Of a stretch of DNA of 64,000 nucleotides, positions 26,601-36,715 are shown in pieces. The notes under the pieces are model-generated. The model was not told where the DNA came from, made no database searches, and saw only the letters and a list, made by a program, of their open reading frames with translations. Source of the stretch: Haemonchus contortus (lineage: Eukaryota; Nematoda; Chromadorea; Rhabditida; Trichostrongylidae). Location of the stretch: positions 1,468,326-1,532,325 of the forward strand of contig LS997562.1 of NCBI GenBank assembly GCA_000469685.2. The letters run 5' to 3'. How positions within the stretch are numbered: position 1 is the stretch's first letter; each line of letters opens with the position of its first letter. The position numbers were made by a program, and so were the translations under genes.

Positions 26601-27507
26601 CGCTGAATGTTCAGAGATCAATAACGCGGTCTTTTTTGCCACCGCATAACTAGGGGAAACAAGTGCAGTGATCAACAACAACGTAGGTATTCGTTTGTTT
26701 CGGGAGCTATCCGATGGTGTGCGTGTGCAAACAGTCAATATGGATGTTGTCTGGCCCCATGTCCTGACAAACTGCAGATTACCTATTATTGTTCCCAATT
26801 AATCCTACATTGTTAATAATTGTTATTGCATATGGCCCAGATTACTATTTTCTGCTTTTATAAAAAAAAATGTTTTATGCATGGTGGATTCCAAAAAGGC
26901 TGGTCAATTCACCTTGGATTTTAACTGATTCCAGTCATGTTTTCATTTGACAAAGGTTCGGCTCGAAGCCCCGTCATGACTAGAAGGGGACTAGGGAAGG
27001 GCACTAGAGGCTTTTCTTAAAATCTTCTTTCCGCGCCAGTTTCGGCCAGCACATGGTAGTAGAAACTCGAATTATTAACCAGGCAAAAGGGTATTTTATC
27101 TGATCTAGTGGCATTCACAGGCAAGGGCTTACCAATCCCATCCAAGAATGGAAATCCGTTCTCAAAAGGAGGAGGGCTAAGAAGCGGTTATATATTGCCC
27201 CCTCAACTAATATTTATAAATTCGTATCGAATAGTACTGTACGGGCGGGCTCATTGTAAGGAGAAGCGTCCAAAAATTTTCATGGCAACTTGCCAGCAAC
27301 AGCGGGAATGTAAATATGTTTGTTTAGGCGGCTCCCAGACAAACCAGTCTCCCTGTTTGTGGATGGGAAAGAAAAGAACTCTTGAAAATGTGCAGTTGCC
27401 ACATAGATGTACTATGTCAGCACCTCGCACACTGTACTACTAAATGGCTAATCTATTTCATGAACATGAACGAATAGCGTTAATTCGACTAATAACGAGG
27501 TTTCATT
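20601..27507. other. Long stretch without a supported gene
   Basis: Many short open frames exist, none above about 110 codons and none with conserved motifs. A plus-strand frame at 22957-23226 contains ELSLLIGQEKF, faintly like the region after the protease in BEL/Pao retrotransposons, but the match is too short to call. Minus-strand frames at 23478-23732, 23773-24048, 24302-24625 and 26466-26798 are unrecognised. Decayed repeat sequence is the most likely content. Confidence 0.4.
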
Positions 27508-28037
27508 TAAAGGCACAGCCTACTATAATTTTGAGGTACCACTTTTTAGTCGAAAAACGTAAGTGTTGGAAGGGGATAGTTCATCGGTAATGAAGAAAGC
27601 AAGAAAATTCACCGATCTTCAGAAAAGTAAGGCTCCTCAAAGGTAGGGATAGTAGTGATTGGACGAGATTACCATGACCGAAACAACATGAACGGGGGGG
27701 GGGGGGGGTATTCGGACGAAGTTTCAGTCCATGCAAGTGCGCGGAGAACTACTTCTTCAAGCCATAACTGTACAAAACTACCTTCCACTGTCACTATGGG
27801 TCCTAACAAATTGTTTTTTCTCCCTACATTGGCTTCCTTGTGATCGGTGCAGCATTCACAATACCGGTGAAACTCCTTCGAGGATACACAATCCAATCTT
27901 CAAACTTTGAGCTTTTATAACGCCCTATCTAGGCCGCTCTCAGGTATGTCACGCTACATACGGCATACGGTGTTCCTACAAATTCATTCTCGCGGGATAT
28001 CTCAAAAGTCATTTTTATAGTGAGCTGTGCCTTTTAA
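27508..28037. mobile_element. TTAA-ended MITE, copy 1
   Basis: A 530-bp element whose ends read TTAAAGGCACAGCCTACTAT and, reverse-complemented on the right, TTAAAAGGCACAGCTCACTA. TTAA at both ends suggests a piggyBac-type TTAA target preference, but no transposase is present. It belongs with the element at 40795-41256, which shares TTAAAGGCAC ends. It contains a G15 tract. Confidence 0.75.
27694..27708 (+). repeat. Homopolymer tract of 15 G
   Basis: Fifteen consecutive G residues, inside the TTAA element and a 62-codon open frame that is only a consequence of the tract. The length is likely unstable and is also prone to sequencing error. Confidence 0.95.
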
Positions 28038-29984
28038 GTCCCACGATAAGCTTGAGGTTCCTTTTGAAAGTTGAGAACGGAAATGTCGGTATCGGTGGCG
28101 AAATGAATCAAATAGTTCAGCAGACTTCGCGAAATACAAGCGTCTTTTATGTAGTGAAAGTTGGGGATTTTACGAGATTACCTCCATGGAAATGTTGAAG
28201 AAGAAACTCTTCGGATGAGATTTAGTTGCGTCCAACTTGGGGAGAGTGAACGGCTGTATTTTCGCTTCAGAAACCTGCTCCCCACTATTGTCATAGGTCA
28301 TTACGGATATTTACGATAAAGCGTTTAAATTTTCTACAAGGATGCTCTATTGTGAATGATGCATCCTCTACGATGCCTTCCGAAGACGTTGGTCCTTGTG
28401 CATGAACGTCAACAGAGAAGGACTTCCAACCTACCTTGCTGTGTCCTGCCTAGACCATTTTCCAGCCCGACAGGGTGCTCCAGTGTATCGTCCTTCCTCG
28501 AGGAATACGAGCATAGCAGTTCGCTTATAGTTGTCGTGAAAATGTCTTGACTATTGTGCCGGCGGCCGTCATGGTGCTCGGCTTGACCTCTTGGGGAATC
28601 CGAGCCCTGGTCCAACGGTCATCAGCGCATAACGTGTCTGGTACACCTGATCTTTGAATTCTTGGCGTAAACAACGGTTCATTGATCTTCGTTCGTTGAC
28701 GGAGCTCTGGATTCCCTTCTGCACTTGCGTGTGAAATAGAATTCCCAGCATCCTCTTTTCCAAAGCGCGTTAAACTGCGCTGACAGCATGTTCTTCCTGC
28801 TTTCGTAGAGTCCAGCCTCCAAGGCGTACGTCATGGCAATGGGGTCCGGGAACATCTCCCCGAAGACGGCGTCGCGCACGCCGCACTCGCCGAGTATCGC
28901 AGGATTGCGATGGAAGATTGGAGCGCGCAATCTGTGAGGTAGGGAGTCCTTTAATTATTTGAATTGGCTGGCCGCTCCTTCAATTCCAATGAGGTATTGA
29001 TCGTCCGCTAATATAGGAGGAGTCATTCTATTAAAACAAGTCTAATATACATAAAAAACAAGAAAAAGGAAGGTAAAAAACGTTTAAAACCAGTAAAAAC
29101 GAAAGGCAACCAACGAAAATTATTGCGTCATATCGATTGGCGGGGGCCGGGATGAGTACGGTAATTGCAGTGACAGGAGAATGGACGCAAACGGGGAGAA
29201 GTTCCGTTACCCAAGCAATGTCGAAAATGAGAGCGCGCAGCCGAACGTTCTTCGTCTTCTCTTCTATCTCGATATTCTTATATGTTGCTCCCCGTTTTCT
29301 TCTGTTCAGCTCCGGAGCTAGGTCGTTCATCATGCTAACTTTATACCTTGATGCAGCAGCTTGAGAACTCTAAGATTTCCTTCCGATTGTCGTAAAGGGA
29401 GCATCGGGTACCAAGCAGTCTCTCATGAACATTGTCTTCGTTAAATTCAGTTTTGAGCAGATCTTTCTACAAGCGCTATCGGATTCGGTCAGCATTCCTT
29501 CTGCCTGCTCCATGTTCCGCATTATAAGTACGATGTCATCTGCAAAGCGGAGGTGATGTAGTAGGTAGTAACAGTCGACCTTCACTCTCCAGTCCTCCCT
29601 TTCCAAATGATGCATGATGTCTCGAGAGCTGCAGCGAAAAGTTTGGGTGAATGGTATCGCCTCGCTGAACCTCTCTCTTCACGTTCATAATGATTTTCTA
29701 ATGACTGGCGAGATCGCGGTCATGAAGTTGTCGTAGAGCTCACGAAGCATCCTTAAATATTGAGTAGGAACATCTTGGTTGCTTAAGGCTAACACACCTC
29801 TGTCTCAACACTATCAAAGGGCCTTCTTCAAATCGATGAATATTAGACATGACGGCATCCTGTACTCTCGCGAACACTTCTATGAGTTTTTGTGACGGAT
29901 AGAGTGTGATCGACTGCGTAGTACCCTCTTCGAAACCCTGCTTCCTCGCATGACCATCCTTTATTTAGTACCAGTGAGCTACGC

Positions 29985-30490
29985 ACGCTCATGCGTGCGC
30001 CACATGTCCACAGCGGCTCATCTACGATCTTACTCGAGAAGAGCAGTAAAACATTTTCATGTTCCGTATAAACGTTACTGCTTCACACAAAATTCCCCTT
30101 GAGTTTCATCCCTGGAAATCGCGATTGATTAAGCACTCAAGAGAAAAATATCTTCTCAAGAGCGTAGCTGTCATCACATTTATATTGAAAATGTCGTTCT
30201 AGTTTGGTTGTAGGAAATCGCAATCTGGGCGGAGGTTCAGAAAAGCATTGACTTGTACATAGGCCGGATCCTTCTGACGGAATTGATTAGCGCCCCAAAA
30301 CATTATTTAATTGCGCATCAGAGATGTAATGGAAAATGGTCAGCAGAGTGTTCGATGATGTTTTGGTACCAACAAATGCCGTAAAACGTTTCCTACCCTA
30401 CATTCTTCCTCTAAAAGAATTGGTTAACGTGTGATCTACTTCCCCACCACGCTCTTGTGATCTTCACATGCCTACGTGACTTTTGGGAGG
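29985..30490. repeat. Dispersed repeat copy B, inserted in the RTE remnant
   Basis: Collinear with 20250-20600 and lying between RT fragments that should be adjacent, so it inserted into the LINE. It carries a truncated SINE at 30227-30305. From 30465 it runs into the motif shared with 16505-16610. Confidence 0.65.
30227..30305 (+). mobile_element. Truncated tRNA-derived SINE fragment
   Basis: It begins GGGCGGAGGT like the full SINEs, then jumps to GCATTGACTTGTACAT, then to GACGGAATTGATTAGCGCC followed by an A-rich end. It corresponds to head, middle and tail of the 43344 copy with two internal deletions. It is absent from the homologous site in the 20250-20600 repeat, which proves a later insertion. 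Confidence 0.75.
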
Positions 30491-30790
30491 ACACACAAAC
30501 GAACATACAAACAGACACGCAAAGTTGGCGCTTTATATATAGAGAGGGAGGATTCTGCCAGTCCTGTTTTGGATGACGTGTGCGAAAGATTTATAAATTA
30601 CAGAGCAGGCAGATTGGGCGTAGTTGCCAATGCCGTCAGGATCACTCTTCTTATGCGGCAACACGTCTTGCATGTTTTCCACGAAGTGAGCAGTTTGCAT
30701 CCCGGCAAGTACGGCGTGAAGAGCTTAGCCAGAATTCTGACGACAGCTGGAGGAGCATTCTTCATATGTTCTGATCTCATCTAAAGGGCC

Positions 30791-32536
30791 GGGCGCCGTA
30801 CAATTCTTCATCGGCGTGATGGTATGTCGAATTACGGAAGGGGAACTGTCGGAATGATATGTCCGTTCTGTCTAATATGGTTGGCAGATAGACGTGGCTT
30901 TTGAAGTGTTCCGGACGAAGGTGACGGGTGTGTTGTCGCTAGGTGCTTCCGAGGATACGCGCGGCAAAGTTCGTAACGATTTGAACAAATTTGTCGCCTA
31001 TCACTGGGGTCAAAATTTGACGTAGATCGGATGAGAAGGATTATCTAACCCCTCTAAACTACTCTACTTCGAATTTGTTGCCCCGAAAGTTCGTCGTCAG
31101 AGTCGTACAACTGACCACGAACTTCGCCGCTCAATTTGCCGCGCGCGTCATCGGACGTACGTAGTGTCCGTCCCCTGAAGGCGACCAGCCGAAACGTTAG
31201 CCGAATAAAGACGGTAACATCTCGGCCGTGGCTTCAGAGAGAACATTTTGGACATCAAGTTACCATGCCAAGAATATAAGGTCGAACATGTTTGCTTTTA
31301 AAGATAAAGAAGCCTTGGAATGAAGAAATTCCTGTCTAGACTTGCACCGATGCGGTCAGTGTCGCAATCGTAATGAACGGGAGATGAACCTGGAACCAGC
31401 TGTAAATGATCCATATTGATGCAATGGGTGACAAAACTCGGAGACAAAACTGGAGTGACATTTCTGAGGAATACTTTTCCTAAATCATTATTCATTCCAA
31501 CTTGCGAATATTTCTGCTTTCTTATGCTGTTTCCAATCTCAGGCGCTTGCTCATGGTAAAACGATTCCTATAAGGGTTCTTCTCACTCCCGAATCTGGGT
31601 TTGCTGTTCAGCATCGCAGCCAGTGATTTCAGAACGAATCCGCTGTGTATACAGGCACTACCCTTAATCTTACGCAACGAATGTGCTTTAAGTGCTCCTC
31701 CCGAAAAGCGTGAACTACTGGTGGGAACTTTAGATGATTTAGTGTATCGCAATTTACTGGGGCTAATTGGTAAGTGCCGCTGCCACTGCTACATATGTAG
31801 GCTCCAAGAGCAGTCGCAGCGATATCGAGCGGCAAGAAGAAATCAGGGTGCTTTTAGCTCCCCTATCGTAAAGGCGACCAAATATCACTAGTCAAGTTCA
31901 TGCAATTTTTGACACCAATTGATCCACTACTACTCATAAGAGTGTTTCAAGGGCTTGTTTCAACTAGGTATTGGAGATCAGTTTCTTTCTTCGATTTGTC
32001 TGCATTGATCAGAACATGTCGTTGAGGATGATTATTCAAGCATTGTTGCGCATACTTCTTGGGTTCGACCTTGGTTTCTTGAAGTTGTTTATACTCGCGG
32101 TGAGTTCGAAATCGAAATGGAAACCGCCTGCCGATTGCTTTCGTTCTGCATATACCAGAATAGCAGTAGTGGTTCTAATACATGCCGTTCGAGCTCTGAT
32201 GTGTCAACGTGGTGTCCACCTTCCGCCCATCAAAATCCATCTCACATCTCGTCTACTTATCAATTAGGAGACTTCCGTACCCTGCTTTTCTGATGGCTTG
32301 TTAATTGAGCAGGCGCGAGGTATCTTCAACATGATTCCGTTCGTCATTTGGGTATAGTTTACAAGCACATTCCGTCGGTTTGATAACTCTGACCCCTACT
32401 TCCGTAGAATTTTATTTAGAAAAGACAGAATAGTTTTTTCTATTAGTGAAGCCGACCACTGGTAAATAAAGGAAAAATGAGTTGAGCTAGTTCTTGTGAG
32501 TTGCCATGTGGGCTGTGGAGGGTTATGGTTTGACGA
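30791..32536. other. Region without supported gene; CCGAAACGTT motif near 31190
   Basis: Contains CTGAAGGCGACCAGCCGAAA at 31174-31193, related to the motif at 19353-19390. Open frames on both strands (31298-31495 minus, 31522-31752 minus, 31601-31891 plus, 31971-32267 plus) overlap each other and show no family motif. Confidence 0.4.
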
Positions 32537-33103
32537 ATGTAAATGTAAATATTACTGCACCTTCCAATCACTACGGCAATTTGCGAAGAAAACGGGTGCA
32601 TGGCGCAACCCCGATTTTTCCACGAATACCTACAATGGCATTGTCAAATTGTCCTCCTGATGAGTACATTTCATTGGGAATATTTTGAGCTCACTAGTTT
32701 TCGATTTTAAACAATGTAAATATTACTGCACCTTCCAATCACTACGGCAATTTTCCGAAGAAAAGCGGGTGCATGCGCGACCCCCGATTTTTCACGAATA
32801 CCCTACAATGGCATTGTCAAATTGTTCCTCCTGATGAGTACACATTTCATTGGGAATATTTTGAGCTCACTAGTTTTCGATTTAAACAATGTAAATTTAC
32901 TGCACCTTCCACATCCACTACGGCAATTTTCGAAGAAAAACGGGTGCATGGCGCAACCCGATTTTCACGAATACCCCACAATGGCATCTGTCAAATTGTT
33001 CCTACTGATGAGTACATTTCATTGGGAATATTTTTGAGCTCACTAGTTTTCGATTTAAAACAATGTAAATATTACTGCACCTTCCAATCACTTACGGCAA
33101 TAT
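32537..33103 (+). repeat. 170-bp satellite array 1 (about 3.3 units)
   Basis: Tandem units containing AATATTACTGCACCTTCCAA, CGAAGAAAACGGGTGCATGG and GAGTACATTTCATTGGGAAT in fixed order, with a period near 170-175 bp. Units differ by many single-base indels. The same unit recurs in the same orientation at 38996-39876. Open frames through it are a consequence of low stop density. Confidence 0.92.
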
Positions 33104-33970
33104 TACCATATTACTCCATATTACTGGACTCAGCCGGAGAGTCCGAGGCCCCGCCCCTCAAGAATCACTCAACCCCAAGCCCAAACTCCACCGACTGACA
33201 GTTTGTCGCGATGAAAACGCTTCTCACTTAAATTTTGATCCGAGCGTCGTGGTTTGATGTCAATCACAACGCCTTTTTTGCATCCTCTCTGGGGTGCTCT
33301 CTGTACTTGTTGTATAGAGCCTTTGTATTTCCTTGAAACACTGTTCTGCGACAAAACTAAATCTTTAAAATTTCGTGAAAAAAAAACTGTACAAATTAAT
33401 TCATCAGTGAATGACACACGAATCAAGAACTACCATTACAATTCAGGAACTCTCACCGACGCGTGGAAAATCGAGAAAACGAAACAGTCACTTGTAGCTT
33501 GTATCATACGAGAAATATCGAAAATTGAGTTCATGCAACGAAAAATTGTTGAAAAACAGAGAGATTGGCCATTTTGACGGGGGTGGCGTGAATGGTAGCG
33601 GGAACTCGATGGTCGATAAAATGATGATGCTACCTAGAACATCGGAGAGGGCTCAAAAGTGCGTTGTTCGATCAACAAAGATGTGCAGATATGGTCAAAC
33701 GGTTAGTGGAGTAGATTACGAGACGTGGAATGAAGGGATCGAGTCCTAAGTTTTCTGGAATTTTGGAACATGAATCCGACAGACTATCTCTCTATCATGT
33801 CTAGAAACCGTCCCTCCCCTGCGAAAATCTCCGGAAAACAGGATTGCGAGCACATCGATCCGCGTCACAGTGTATTTCTCTGTGCACTCCCGAGAAAGAT
33901 TGACTGTAAGCAAACGGCACAAAATACGATACTTGTGTTGATGGTGACACCGTTATCACATCTCCGATGA
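33104..33970. repeat. Block X, copy 1
   Basis: Starts near CCATATTACTGGACTCAGCC and ends at the telomere-like block. It is nearly identical to 35766-36715 and 38031-38995 apart from scattered single-base indels and the absence of a segment of about 100 bp that both other copies have after CAGTCACTTG. It contains a plus-strand frame ending ERAQKCVVRSTKMCRYGQTV (33525-33749). No family is recognised. Confidence 0.9.
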
Positions 33971-35570
33971 GGTCTAGACCCAGGGCGGAAGCCTAAGAAG
34001 AAACCGAAGCCTAATGCTAAGGCGAAGCTGAAGCCCAAGCATAAGATGAAGCCTAAGACGATGCCGAAGGCTAAGCCTAAAGCGAAGCCGAAGCCTAAGA
34101 CGATGCCGAAGCCTAAGCCTAAAGCGAAGCCGAAGCCTAAGAGGAAGCCTAAGACGAAGCCGAAGCCTAAGAGGAAGCCTAAGCCTAAGACGAAGCCGAA
34201 GCCTAAGAGGAAGCCTAAGCCTATGACGAAGCCGAAGCCTAAGACGAAGCCGAAGCCTAAGAGGAAGCCTAAGCCTAAGCCTAAGTGGAAGCCTAAGCCT
34301 AAGACGAAGCCGAAGCCTAAGAGGAAGCCTAAGCCTAAGCCTAAGTGGAAGCCTAAGCCTAAGACGAAGCCGAAGCCTAAGTGGAACCCTAAGCCTAAGA
34401 CGAAGCCGAAGCCTAAGAGGAAGCCGAAGCCTAAGAGGAAGCCTAAGCCTAAGCCTAAGTGGAAGCCTAAGCCTAATACGAAGGCGAAGCCTAAGAGGAA
34501 GCCTAAGCCTAAGCCTAAGTGGAAGCCTAAGCCTAAGACGAAGCCGAAGCGTAAGAGGAAGCCTAAGCCTAAGCCTAAGCCTAAGCCTAAGACGAAGCCG
34601 AAGCCTAAGAGGAAGCCTAAGCCTAAGCCTAAGTGGAAGCCTAAGCCTAAGACGAAGCCGAAGCCTAAGAGGAAGCCTAAGCCTATGACGAAGCCGAAGC
34701 CTAAGACGAAGCCGAAGCCTAAGAGGAAGCCTAAGCCTAAGCCTAAGTGGAAGCCTAAGCCTAAGACGATGCCGAAGCCTAAGCCTAAAGCGAAGCCGAA
34801 GCCTAAGACGATGCCGAAGCCTAAGCCTAAAGCGAAGCCGAAGCCTAAGACGATGCCGAAGCCTAAGCCTAAAGCGAAGCCGAAGCCTAAGACGATGCCG
34901 AAGCCTAAGCCTAAAGCGAAGCCGAAGCCTAAGACGATGCCGAAGCCTAAGCCTATGACGAAGCCGAAGCCTAAGAGGAAGCCTAAGCCTAAGACGAAGC
35001 CGAAGCCTAAGAGGAAGCCTAAGCCTATGACGAAGCCGAAGCCTAAGACGAAGCCTAAGCCTAAGAGGAAGCCTAAGCCTAAGAGGAAGCCTAAGCCTAA
35101 GACGAAGCCGAAGCCTAAGAGGAAGCCTAAGCCTAAGCCTAAGTGGAAGCCTAAGCCTAAGACGAAGCCGAAGCCTAAGAGGAAGCCTAAGACGAAGCCG
35201 AAGCCTAAGAGGAAGCCTAAGACGAAGCCGAAGCCTAAGAGGAAGCCTAAGCCTATGACGAAGCCGAAGCCTAAGACGAAGCCGAAGCCTAAGAGGAAGC
35301 CTAAGCCTAAGCCTAAGTGGAAGCCTAAGCCTAAGACGAAGCCGAAGCCTAAGAGGAAGCCGAAGCCTAAGACGAAGCCTAAGCCTAAGCCTAAGCCTAA
35401 GCCTAAGCCTAAGCCTAAGCCTAAGCCTAAGCCTAAGCCTAAGCCTAAGCCTAAGCCTAAGCCTAAGCCTAAGCCTAAGCCTAAGCCTAAGCCTAAGACT
35501 AAGCCTAAGCCTAAGCCTAAGCCTAAGCCTAAGCCTAAGCCTAAGCCTAAGCCTAAGCCAAAGCCGTCTC
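33971..35570 (+). repeat. Telomere-like hexamer block 1 (interstitial)
   Basis: About 1.6 kb of uninterrupted 6-bp periodicity. The dominant unit AAGCCT is a rotation of the complement of TTAGGC, the nematode telomere repeat. Variant units differ mainly in the last three bases (AAG followed by CCG, ACG, AGG or TGG; also AAAGCG, ATGACG and ATGCCG). Variants form higher-order cycles: a ten-hexamer, 60-bp cycle is clear at 34241-34380, and a seven-hexamer, 42-bp cycle at 34761-34940. The C-rich strand is plus. Stop-free frames of 533 (plus) and 565 (minus) codons arise because AAGCCT reads Lys-Pro and its complement Leu-Arg. Confidence 0.95.
35375..35558 (+). repeat. Near-pure interstitial telomeric repeat, about 31 units
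   Basis: Within block 1, AAGCCT (equivalent to TTAGGC on the minus strand) is repeated without change for about 20 units, followed by one AAGACT variant near 35495 and about ten more perfect units. This homogeneity contrasts with the variant-rich sequence to its left. Confidence 0.95.
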
Positions 35571-35765
35571 AGCTGAAACCCACCGAACTTTGTACAAGGC
35601 ACAGCACCGTACATCGCACTGCTCGTGTGCTCCGTGTCAGTCGCTGAGAGAGAGATAGAGAATCGGCGCACATGGAGTACTCGACACGACCGCTCTCCTG
35701 TTTCCCTGAGGCAATCTCTTACTGTCTATCCTCTCTCATTCAGTGATCTTTACTAGTACGAAGTC
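35571..35765. repeat. Tail segment after hexamer block, copy 1
   Basis: Non-hexameric sequence with ACATCGCACTGCTCGTGTGC and GAGAGAGAGATAGAGAATCG. It is nearly identical to 37808-37975 after hexamer block 2, so block, tail and X form one repeating cassette. Confidence 0.88.
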
Positions 35766-36715
35766 CACACTCCATATTACTGGACTCAGCAGGAGAGCCG
35801 AGGCCCCGCCCCCTCAGAATCACTCAACCCCAACTGACAGACAGTTTTGTCGCGATGAAACGCTTCTCACTTAAATTTTGATCCGAGCGTCGTGGTTTGA
35901 TGTCAATCCACAACGCCTTTTTTGCATCCTCTCTGGGGTGCTCTCTGTACTTGTTGTATAGAGCCTTTGTATTTTCCTTGAAACACTGTTCTGCCGAAAA
36001 ACTAAATCTTAAAATTTCCTGAAAAAAAACTGAACAAATTAATTCATCAGTGAATGACACACGAATCAAGACTACCCATTACAATTCAGGAACTCTCACC
36101 GACGCGTGGAAAAATCGAGAAAACGAAACAGTCACTTGCTTGTACAAATTTTATGTTCATGTCCTATGAACTCATGGTATGATTCATGTACTTCTGCTTG
36201 TTGTAATAAAAGTTCTCTTGTTATGATCTTTGTAGAATAGCTTGTATCATACGAGAAAATATCGAAAATTGAGTTCATGCAACGAAAAATTGTTGAAAAA
36301 ACAGAGAGATTGCCATTTTGACGGGGGTGGCGTGAATGGTACGGGAACTCGATGGTCGATAAAATGATGATGCTACCTAGAACATCGGAGAGGGCTCAAA
36401 AGTGCGTTGTTCGATCAACAAAGATGTGCAGATATGGTCAAACGGTTAGTGGAGTAGATTACGAGACGTGGAATGAAGGGATCGAGTCCTAAGTTTTCTG
36501 GAATTTTGGAACATGAATCCGACAGACTATCTCTCTATCATGTCTAGAAACCCGTCCCTCCCCTGCGAAAATCTCCGGAAAACAGGATTGCGAGCACATC
36601 GATCCGCGTCACAGTGTATTTCTCTGTGCACTCCCCGAGAAAGATTGACTGTAAGCAAACGGCACAAAATACGATACTTGTGTTGATGGTGACACCGTTA
36701 TCACATCTCCGATGA
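35766..36715. repeat. Block X, copy 2
   Basis: Same order as copy 1, with the segment at 36139-36241 that copy 1 lacks. The minus strand contains a frame (36069-35824) whose core, SAEQCFKENTKALYNKYR, follows a good 3' splice-site sequence (TTTTTTTTCAG) and precedes a GTGAGA donor-like site. A truncated version of the same frame is present in copy 1 and a frameshifted one in copy 3. Function unknown. Confidence 0.88.

Larger units (their letters stand above)
28360..30790 (-). pseudogene. RTE-type non-LTR retrotransposon ORF2 remnant
   Basis: Read on the minus strand, fragments occur in the order expected for an RTE reverse transcriptase. They are EHMKNAPPAVVRILAKLF and DPDGIGNY (30780-30560), EEAGFRRG and VTKTHRSVRE-like text (29950-29850), VKREVQRGDTI (29690-29650), HHLRFADDIVLIMRNMEQAE with the FADD active-site motif (29560-29490), KLNLTKTMFMRD (29450-29410), MMNDLAPELNRRKRG (29333-29290), AMTYALEAGLYESRKNMLSA (28840-28780), RMLGILFHTQVQKGIQSS (28755-28700) and DTLEHPVGLENGLGR (28490-28440). 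The order is uninterrupted except for a repeat of about 500 bp at 29985-30490. Frames change repeatedly and stops are present, so it is inactive. The N-terminal endonuclease was not identified upstream. Confidence 0.85.

Noticed and set aside
34046..35647. 533-codon Lys-Pro-rich frame (and 565-codon Leu-Arg frame on the other strand) as a protein gene
   Set aside because: Both arise from the telomere-like hexamer: AAGCCT and its complement have stop-free frames on both strands. There is no non-repetitive domain and no splice or start context, and the homologous block 2 loses the frame.
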